Origin: Eudorina sp. 2006-703-Eu-15
Taxonomy: Eukaryota; Chlorophyta; Chlorophyceae; Chlamydomonadales; Volvocaceae
DNA length: 64,000 nt
NCBI GenBank assembly: GCA_003117195.1
Contig: BDSI01000005.1
Coordinates: 914,857 to 978,856, forward strand
Direction: 5' to 3'
Shown piece after piece: positions 57,126 to 64,000 of the stretch. Within the stretch, counting starts at the first letter, position 1; the number at the start of each line of letters is the position of its first letter. Position numbers and translations under genes: made by a program. The notes under the pieces are model-generated. The model saw only the letters and a list, made by a program, of their open reading frames with translations. It did not search any database and was not told the DNA's origin.

Positions 57126-58420
57126 CCTAATTGTTCAGTTGAGGGACTAAGTGCCTGTATGCAGCCGCACACCGTGCGGATTTCAAGCCCGCCTTATGAG
57201 TTCTTAGCCTATGTTATAACTCGTTCAGGCTCATGGTTACACACCTCGGGACGACGCAATGGCCACACAGAAGCAATGGCAGCAAGTAGAGAAGCTTCGT
57301 GCAAAAGAATGCCTTGCCCAAGCTTGGGGCTCTGATGAACCTTTGTGCACTACTTAGGAAGCGATTGTTACAAGGGGGACCAGCAATAAAGCTGCTCACT
57401 CGCCGTACGGGCGCAGACGGACTGTTCATCCTACCCCAGGGGCATGTCGTGCACTAAGCAGGGAGCCATGCCAATGAAAAAACAGCCAAGAACCACCGAT
57501 GCCCAGCCTTCACAGCAGCAGACAAGAGACGTAAAGGAAAGAAGCCAAGGAGTACCAGCTCCCAGCCTGCACAACGTTCAGGCAGATAAGCCACGCGATT
57601 GCAGCGAACCAATGAACACAAGGCGTGTCAAGTAGGCGGGGAACCCACCCGCAGACAACCACAACAGCTCACGGGCTAGGGGACCCGGGTGGCGAGCCAA
57701 CACCTGGAGGCCGCGAAAGAACGACACGCCCCGACTCCCCACACAGAAAGGGGTGATCAGACGGCACGGAATTCCAGTTCCGGGGGGGCAGACCGAGCGC
57801 CACAAAGGACGTGGGACGGGCCGAAAAGTCCCGAGCGACCGCCACAGATATCGAAACCAGGCGTGCACGGGCAATAACCGTGAAGGTGTCCCACACATGT
57901 TACATGCATTGACGGCCGTGCTCAATGGCCGCCAGGGCCGCCAGCGCCACAACATCCCAGACGACCTGCCGGATACCCGGCGGGGTGATCACGAGCCACA
58001 GGTGGTGGCGGGCAAAGACAGCATCCAGGCCGCCCACCGCAGCCCCCATCGCAGCCCCCATTTCTTCACGTGACGACCGCGCAACAAAGCAGTCCCAGAA
58101 CAACTACTTAGCGGTACGGTTTGCATGTACGATAGCGGGACAGGATGCACATAGCATCGCCATCGGAGCAACGAGTTTGTGTACTTTGCGGTACAAATGA
58201 TGCTGTTGAAGATTAGATGCACTTTGAGTGCTCGGCGCTTGCGGCTGTTTGGTAGCAGCTCTGGGGCCTTTGCGTGTCTAGTACTGCTGGAGTCTGTGAC
58301 GTGATGAAATGATTTCGCTGAAGTTGTTTTTGAGCTGTACGTACCGTACACGTGCTCAACTTGTAGCGGATAAGCATTTCTTTTGCGGCCTGTTTCCAAT
58401 ATACAGATGCAGCTCACCGT
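57126..58420. other. Stretch without a recognisable gene
   Basis: Between the retroelement remnant and the left inverted repeat of the recombinase element. No ORF has coding character and no repeats or terminal structures were recognised. Confidence 0.4.
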
Positions 58421-58479
58421 TACATGTTGGGGCTCCTACGGTAGGAGACGTACTTTTCTCCTATACAGGAGAAACGACC
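58421..58479 (+). repeat. Left terminal inverted repeat of the recombinase element
   Basis: Fifty-nine bp beginning TACATGTTGGGG, matching the complement of 61565-61623 at 58 of 59 positions. Contains CTCCTACGGTAGGAG and, downstream, a perfect 8-bp stem TTTCTCCT/AGGAGAAA with an ATAC loop. Confidence 0.95.
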
Positions 58480-58575
58480 TGAATGGATTCCCTCGCAACT
58501 GATACTGAACGTATTATAATGACGTTTAGGTCATAATATATAGGGTGGCAAGTTCGTTATGGCGAGTATTACCAC

Positions 58576-58860
58576 ATGTTCATGAACAACATCTCCCGCA
58601 AAGGATCAGTCGCGATCGTTGCTCTCATTATTGTTGTGCTCACAATTAGGAACTATGAATGGATTATAGCGGCCTCGGGGCTCACTGGCGGCGGCAGTCG
58701 CCTCAGCATTATGTCCGACAGCTCGGAAGGTTTTGAGGAAAAGTTTAAACCTTCTCGGTTCACCCGAGGGGCCTCATCCAAATGTAAACTTGGAGATGGT
58801 AAAGACGGTGCAGACGGCAGCCTCCCTACTAGCCCAGGAGAATCGCCGTGTATCTACTAG
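58576..58860 (+). CDS. Small putative membrane-anchored protein, 94 aa
   Basis: ATG at 58576 (a second ATG follows two codons later) opens a frame with a hydrophobic segment at residues ~10-25 (GSVAIVALIIVVLTIRNYEW) after a basic Lys/Arg, consistent with a type II signal anchor, then a polar Ser/Lys/Glu region ending inside the first minisatellite units (stop TAG 58858-58860). A TATA-like run (ATAATATATAGG) lies about 40 bp upstream. AT-rich codons resemble first exons of other genes in this window, so it might be the 5' exon of a longer gene captured by the element. No family recognised. Confidence 0.4.
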   Translation: MFMNNISRKGSVAIVALIIVVLTIRNYEWIIAASGLTGGGSRLSIMSDSSEGFEEKFKPSRFTRGASSKCKLGDGKDGADGSLPTSPGESPCIY

Positions 58861-59143
58861 CTCAGGAGAACGACCACGCGTCTACTAGCCCACTAGCCCA
58901 GGAGAATCGCCCGTGTGTCTACTAGCCCAGGAGAATCGCCCGTGTGTCTACTAGCCCAGGAGAATCGCCCGTGTGTCTACTAGCCCAGGAGAATCACCCG
59001 TGTGTCTACTAGCCCAGGAGAATCACCCGTGTGTCTACTAGCCCAGGAGAATCGCCCATGTGTCTACTAGCTCAGGAGAACGACCACGCGTCTACTAGCC
59101 CAGGAGAATCGCCCGTGTGTCTACTAGCCCAGGAGAATTGCTT
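58826..59143. repeat. 29-bp minisatellite, about ten copies
   Basis: Unit ACTAGCCCAGGAGAATCGCC plus CGTGTGTCT repeats about ten times inside the recombinase element, with variants GAACGACCACGCG and ATCACC. It directly follows the small ORF and overlaps its last codons. Confidence 0.93.
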
Positions 59144-59152
59144 TGCATGCTT

Positions 59153-59933
59153 CTATGCTCCAAACCTGCGGCTGTTGAATCCGACCATCATGGACAGCAC
59201 AAGATGCACGATCTCGCTCACATCCACGCGCTGGTTTCCGACGGTTTGCCCCATGCAAATCCGGCGCCCAAACTCCGCGACGTAGTAGCCACAGCTGTAG
59301 CTGTCGTTCTGCTGTGGGACATTCCGTGGGTACCGCACCGACCACAGGTTCACATCGATGGTGCGCTGCAAGTACTTCTTGACCAGCAGCATGATGTTGT
59401 TGTGGGCCTTGCTTGTCTCGAGAATCTTCCCAGCCGCAGCGGAGTCGTACACGGTCATGACCTTTTTCTTGACGTCCACCACCAGCAGCCACCAGTGGAT
59501 GTTGCTCGTACGACACGTGTCAACACGCGTGTTGACCGGAAGCAGCCACATGCCGTACTCCTCGGGTGCCTTACTTGTCTTCTGGGTAGTGGTTAGCCTT
59601 GCGGTTGGCTGGGCGAGCAGAGAGCATAAGCTTGCCCTTTCTGATTCCATCCAACACAATTTGGGGCTCGACCGGCAAGACGTCCTGCTTTTGCTCGGAT
59701 GCAACCACCCACCACAGCAATGCGGTGGAGGCCATGAATGTGTCGTTGGCGAACGCCTGCTTCGCAAATGACTCAGCCTCGTCCGCCTCGCCCTCCACGG
59801 GTTGAAGCAGCTCTGCCGCCACCAGCGCTCTCTTGACGGTATCCGCCCGGAGCTCCACTCGGACAGCGTTCTGCCAGGGCACGATGATGTCTTGTAAGAC
59901 GACCTTCCCGTCACGGGCTCCTCTTGCTGTCAT
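59153..59933 (-). pseudogene. Ulp1/C48-family cysteine protease, frameshifted
   Basis: ATG at 59933 opens a well-coded frame (MTARGARDGKVVLQDIIVPW; KQAFANDTFMASTALLWWV) that stops at a TAA near 59585. One base over, the frame continues through the Ulp1 core: EYGMWLLPVNTRVDT, HWWLLVVDV (catalytic His), VYDS (Asp) and PQQNDSYSCGYYVAEFGRR (Gln and Cys), ending at 59153. Ulp1/SENP proteases cleave SUMO or similar modifiers, and related genes are often carried by eukaryotic DNA transposons. All catalytic residues are present; the single shift at about 59585 has no usable intron around it, so this copy is probably inactive. Confidence 0.75.
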
Positions 59934-60127
59934 GAGCTGGCGTGGCCTCTCCTGCTCTTACACCGGCAGCTCCCGCCGTTGGTTCGCAGTCCCGCACCGG
60001 CCCAGTGAGTTTCCCGATAGCACTCTTTTTGCCGTTCTACCGACAGATGCTGACACAGGCCATAATGACATGATGCAGGGCATCCTGCCGCGCTCGTTCG
60101 CCGCAGCGCGTCTGGCCACTCTCACTC

Positions 60128-61178
60128 GTGCTAGCCCTGGACCCCTGCCTCCTCCGGCCGCCCCCACCGTGGCTGCGGTGCGTGAAAAGCAAGGGGCTGC
60201 TGTCTGCGCTGGGCTTCTTGCGGGCCAAGTCGGAATCCACCTGGGAGAGCCAGCAGGCCGCCGCCCAGGAGTTCTCGGATTGGCTGGCTGTCTACGGCGA
60301 GGGTGCAGACCTCACCACCTGCACCCCTGAGGACGTGCTCATCTACCTCATGGCGCACTGGTTGCTGGCTCACCATGGCCGCAAGCGGCCTGACGGGCTG
60401 GTGGGGCCAGCCGCAGTGAAGGCGATGCTCTCTAGCCTTAGCGGCTTCCTCTCCCACGCGGGGCGGGAGGGCCACTACAATGAATCCACGGGCCTGGGTA
60501 ACCCTTGCGAGTCCGTGTGGGTCAGCGATTTTCGGAAAGCCTTTGAGCGGGTCTCGATGCTGGACGGCTACCTGGAGCAATCGGCCGTCCCAATGACCGA
60601 GGCCAAGTACCGACTGCTGGTGCGCTATCTGTGGGACCTGTACTGCGCCAGCTCCAGTGTTCTGGGCGCGCTAGTGACCTTGCGCAATTTGCTGGGCTGC
60701 CAGTACATATGGCTCAGCAGCCAGCACGGGCACGACACCAGCAAGCTAGCCCTCGCCGACTTCGTCGATCCTACTGACCCAAGCAAGCCGTATCAAGGCT
60801 TCCCGCTCCCGGCCCCGCAGCTCTGGCCGGCGGATTACGCCGGCCCCACCCTGTGCGTTGCCGGCCCCCCCGGGCAGCGCCATCACGGATCACCTCCTTC
60901 GCCCCCTGCGCCCGGACCGACGTGGGTTCCAGGAGGCGCCCCTCAGCAGCGCCGCACTGGGCGCGCGCATCCGGCTACACCTGATGATGTCCGGGGCCTA
61001 TGAGGGTGAGACCAGCCACAGCTTCCGCCGTGGTGCGCTCCAGCACGCTGCAGCTCAGGGTGCCAACCTAGAGACCTTGCATGCGCTCAGCCAGCTGCGC
61101 AGTGCGGAGATCCTTAAGAGGTACCTGGACCCGCACCGCCAGCATGGGGCCCGCCGGGTGCGGCCCCGCAACAACTAA
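60128..61178 (+). pseudogene. Tyrosine recombinase, frameshifted and with altered Arg I
   Basis: The first frame (from before 60200 to about 60858) has the helical core-binding domain (STWESQQAAAQEFSDWLAVY; MLSSLSGFLSHAGREGHYN) and the start of the catalytic domain (LLGCQYIWLSSQHGHD then TSKLALADF). A second frame from about 60858 gives GETSHSFRRGALQHAAAQG (box II HxxR) and LKRYLDPHR (catalytic Tyr), stop at 61178. So a frameshift lies next to a C-run at about 60860. The position expected for catalytic Arg I in ...QRGHD... is His (QHGHD). Such recombinases mobilise Crypton and DIRS elements. No ATG start is evident; the true 5' exon may lie at 60040-60130 in another frame (HNDMMQGILPRSFAAARLA). 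Confidence 0.75.
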
Positions 61179-61564
61179 ATGCCCAAACAACACAGCTTTG
61201 CCGTATAAGGGTGGGAGGGTGGGGCAAGTCAGCGCGTCGCCCCGCCTCCAATTTAATAGCCGTCTGTGTAGGTCGGTTATGATGCTAAGCGGTGCTGAAG
61301 GACGGAACGAGTTCGGCTGGTTTGCTGTTGGACAAAGAGTGTCTTGTCTGTGCTCAGAAAAATTGTGTCCATAAAGTAATTCCATAGCAATGTAAGCAGT
61401 CGTATGCCAATACATTTTATCCTTCGGCCTGCGTGAGTGCAGCCAGGCACGTCACAATGCTCCGCGCCGCTCCCGGCCATAGCCCACGAGCGCAAAATTC
61501 CTGCTGTACTAACTTATCCTCTGTGAACTGTACGTTATATAACAAAATGAAGCCGTTTTGTGAG

Positions 61565-61623
61565 GGTCGTTTCTCCTGTATAGGAGAAAGGTACGTCTCC
61601 TACCGTAGGAGCCCCAACATGTA
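61565..61623 (-). repeat. Right terminal inverted repeat of the recombinase element
   Basis: Complementary copy of 58421-58479 with one mismatch; outer end CCCCAACATGTA at 61612-61623. Confidence 0.95.
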
Positions 61624-61996
61624 CTGCTAAGATGCCAGATTTCCAATATAACCCTACCCTTCACTTGTTAGTCTTGTTGCGGATAGTTTTTCATGTGATG
61701 TGTTTGTCTTACCTTACTAGCTAAGTCTCTGACTTCAGCGGTTCATGCATGAGCTTTCGGATTCGTCTGGACCGTACAAGCTTGTTGAAGCTTGAAACAT
61801 CCATTCATCCCATCGTCACGGTTTCGTCCAATATGTGAAACAGTACAGAGGATACATTCTGCAATTTGCGGGCCGCTCTCAGTGTTACGCGTCCTGCTTC
61901 TAACTCTCTTCTTCTGCACCGCTTACTTCTTCACTGCATCATAACGATACATTTTGGTGGGCAAGCCAACTTGCGCGTAGCGTGAGGTTTAAATTG

Positions 61997-62684
61997 CAGT
62001 GTTGTCACCGCAAACCGTAATTCTGGCGTATGGCGTACGGCGTATTTGATTACGCCATTTGCGCCGGAGGACCGTCCTATTCGCGTAAATGCGTAAAAGA
62101 CTGGCGTACATGATGGCGTAATTGTGGCGTATATAATGGCGCCAGCCTGAACCCAGCAAGGACCTCTGTCTTTTTAGATGAACAACAATACTGATAAAGA
62201 GCAAGAATTTTGGCTTTCTTGGTACTGGGTTAATAGGGCACATGCAGGGAGGTAGGTAGGTAGGCAACGCTCACCATGGCTGACCCACAAAGGCCGACTC
62301 CTCGTCGCGTGGCCGCAAGGGAGGATGCCTTTACGAGCATTTCATTAGGCAGGGGAAAAAAAATAGGCGCATACAAATAGGCGCATCAGTAGGGAGTTCT
62401 ATATATAGGGATTGAGCAGAAGCCTTTGGGCTGCCAGGGTCGAGAGTGTAGCTGATCGCGCTGTCTACTTGTTGTTTTGATACAATCATAATAGACGCAA
62501 GAAGCAGTGCAGTGTTTCCAGGTGGATTTTCGCGCTGCAGCAATACGCCCCGCGAAAATTTGTCCAGACTGCAATACGCCGGGTAACTCTGGCTGTACGG
62601 CACAATTACGCCAAAGCGCCAGGCGTAAAAAATTGAAAGGTGTAAATGCGCCAGAGAGTCAAAAGGTTTACGGTGACAACGCTG
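61997..62684. mobile_element. Non-autonomous hAT element (MITE), 688 bp
   Basis: Left end CAGTGTTGTCACCGCAAACC at 61997 and right end (complement CAGCGTTGTCACCGTAAACC) at 62684 form a 20-bp TIR with two mismatches. It is bounded by a perfect 8-bp target duplication TTAAATTG (61989-61996 and 62685-62692), diagnostic of hAT insertion. GGCGTA/TACGCC motifs crowd both subterminal regions (62020-62130 and 62545-62640). No coding capacity. It lies about 170 bp upstream of the start of the secreted-protein gene at 62864 and may affect its promoter. Confidence 0.93.
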
Positions 62685-62863
62685 TTAAATTGTCCACCTG
62701 GTCGTCCTCTGGGTACTGCAGAGGCCGAGCATTTCAATGCGTAAGGGAGGGGGCGGGAACGATGGATGCAAACTTTTGCAGCGACTTTTGCAGATATACC
62801 TGATTGGCTGCACGCGTCATACTGCCCGAGGGTTGCATTAAAATATAATTGCTTATAGCGGCC

Positions 62864-64000
62864 ATGGTCTTTCGTCTGTGGTCGCTGGCCATTCTATTTC
62901 CTCTTCTATGCTACAGCAGTGTAGGTGCGGGCATTCTTCCAACGACTCTGCAGAAGTACAAATCCATTGTCAACTATGGGGACTTGGCAATGCTTTTCAA
63001 CCTGGTCATGAAGCTGAATAATCGACAATGTCTGAAAATCCTTGCCCTGGGTAAGTTAGCTAGCCAGGCCTCAGGGCTCCTGGAGCATGTTTCGATCCGT
63101 CGTTCACGGCGGAGCGAACACGTTTCGCGCCGTTCAGACAGAGGCCGCAGCAAGAGGCCGCCAACACGCGTGCCTTATTACTTCCACAAGTCGCAACATG
63201 CATAGGATGTGTGCGCTATGACAAGGATGTGCAAAAAGTCGTATGTCATGTCGTTGCAAGCAAGCCGCTGCAATATTGTCTGCAACGTTCTGCAAGAAGG
63301 AGGGACGTTTGATTGGACAGCGAGCCCGGCTCTATCTTCAGTCGGGTCCGAGTCCGTCCGCTCCCGTTGTCAGTGGCCTAGCGCCACGTATACGTACCGT
63401 ACGTACGGTTAAAGGCACAGCCCGAGATGTGCGCGTCAAGCGGGTCGGACCGATGGGTCCGGCTACATACCAGGAGATGGTTTCGGTATCACGGATAGGG
63501 GCGGCCGCAGGCGGATACCTCCGTAAAAAAAATACTGGTGTCCAATGTCGACTCCCAACTAAAAATCGGCGGCCACCTTCGCACACGCCTGGGTCGGCAA
63601 TGGTTCAGGAGTAATGCTTTCTTTCTACATATTCACGGTTCGAATGGCCTCTTTCTACATATTCACGGTTCGAATGGCCTAGCTCTTGGACGGACGACAC
63701 CTCTACCTCATCCGTGAATGTGTATTTACCGAGGGAAAGCAATGCCCATGCATGGACGCATTCTGCTGTAATAAGGAACCCGCCGCCCCTTGCTGGATGT
63801 ATGCATGCAAGCAGGTGCCAGCGTGACCTGCGGACGTTTCCTTCCACACGAAGGACATTTCATGCCGTACAATGAGACATGGCATCAGCAGCTGCGAGGA
63901 CTACTGAATGCGCAGTATCCATGTGGCCCTGCAGGGCATCAAGTGCGCAACCTCTCGTTTGTTGGTGCGCAGAGCAGATACTGGATCGACTACCTGGCGG
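62864..64000 (+). CDS. Secreted SGNH/GDSL-hydrolase-like protein, first two exons (cut by right edge)
   Basis: Exon 62864-63050 starts at ATG (MVFRLWSLAILFPLLCYSSV, a signal peptide) and ends CTG-G before donor GTAAGT; exon 63815-64000 begins after GCAAGCAG with matching phase and runs off the window. The junction produces LALGASVTCGRFLP, a block-I motif of the SGNH type in which the catalytic Ser of GDS appears as G-A-S. The following text (QLRGLLNAQYPCGPAGHQVR then NLSFVGAQSRYWIDYL) fits block II/III spacing (G-x-N region) of an expanded family of secreted SGNH-like proteins known in volvocine algae. Function is probably esterase or acyl/cell-wall modifying, but substrate is unknown and the C-terminal catalytic Asp/His are outside. 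A TATA-like AAAATATAATT lies ~25 bp upstream of the ATG. Confidence 0.7.
63621..63680. repeat. Exact 30-bp tandem duplication in an intron
   Basis: CTTTCTACATATTCACGGTT followed by CGAATGGCCT occurs twice head to tail in the intron of the SGNH-like gene. GGTTCGAAT resembles a tRNA B box, but no tRNA fold surrounds it. Confidence 0.95.

Larger units (their letters stand above)
58421..61623. mobile_element. 3.2-kb element with 59-bp TIRs carrying tyrosine recombinase and Ulp1 protease genes
   Basis: The left terminal inverted repeat (58421-58479) and right one (61565-61623) are 59-bp inverted copies with a single mismatch (T/C at position 34). Outer ends read TACATGTTGGGG. Each contains two hairpins: CTCCTAC/GTAGGAG and TTTCTCCT/AGGAGAAA. 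Inside are, left to right, a small ORF (plus), a 29-bp minisatellite, a C48-type protease (minus) and a tyrosine recombinase (plus), arranged tail to tail from the middle. The palindrome ACATGT at both tips makes a TA or ACATGT target duplication possible but not provable. Gene content recalls Crypton/DIRS-like elements, but there is no reverse transcriptase, and long TIRs are not usual for Cryptons. Confidence 0.8.

Noticed and set aside
58826..59143. 29-bp repeats, considered as CRISPR direct repeats
   Set aside because: Head-to-tail tandem copies without spacers, inside a eukaryotic transposon.

Overview
The window reads as nuclear DNA of a volvocine-type green alga (Chlamydomonas, Gonium, Volvox or a relative). 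The evidence is: high GC over most of its length; genes split into many short exons with GTGAG/GTGCG donors and CAG acceptors; G/C-ending codons; alanine-, glycine- and acid-rich linkers; dense simple-sequence and minisatellite DNA inside introns; TGTAA poly(A) signals; and large nuclear protein families such as receptor-like kinases and SGNH-type secreted proteins. I saw no prokaryotic operons, ribosome binding sites, CRISPR arrays, rRNA or tRNA. Gene models were built by hand from reading frame, splice-site consensus and phase agreement between exons; no alignment or RNA evidence was available.

Layout, 1-41 kb (GC-rich, host genes): an RsmD-type rRNA methyltransferase gene running off the left edge (minus, 473-4678); head-to-head with it a predicted plastid membrane protein of unknown function (plus, 5096-8300); a six-exon Nudix hydrolase (plus, 10093-14770) whose third intron holds an 841-bp foldback; a PLP-dependent Orn/Lys/Arg decarboxylase (minus, 15942-20982); about 5.4 kb without a recognisable gene, rich in microsatellites; an 18-exon, 1,218-residue receptor-like protein kinase (minus, 26343-37749) with signal peptide, an ectodomain built from two alternating repeated modules, one membrane span and a complete kinase domain, whose kinase exons include micro-exons of 19 and 11 nt; and a two-exon short-chain dehydrogenase resembling 1-acyl-DHAP reductase (minus, 39519-40677).

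Layout, 41-64 kb (visibly less GC-rich, mobile and accessory DNA): uncertain exons at 41-43.3 kb; a gene resembling DUF6729 proteins with eleven in-frame 135-bp repeats (46409-50038); a composite 20-bp/60-bp satellite (50753-51512); an OTU-type cysteine protease gene whose two conserved halves are separated by a 1,378-bp hAT transposon with a near-perfect 8-bp target duplication (52898-54860); a deleted Ty3/gypsy polyprotein with integrase and PHD finger (about 54885-56600); a 3.2-kb element with 59-bp terminal inverted repeats carrying a decayed tyrosine recombinase and a decayed Ulp1/C48 protease (58421-61623); a 688-bp hAT MITE with a perfect 8-bp target duplication (61997-62684); and the first two exons of a secreted SGNH-hydrolase-like protein cut by the right edge.

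The host genes have no obvious shared pathway; they look like independent neighbours. The two items most worth following are the receptor kinase, whose complete phase-consistent model shows a tandemly duplicated ectodomain and micro-exons, and the recombinase-plus-Ulp1 element bounded by hairpin-containing inverted repeats.
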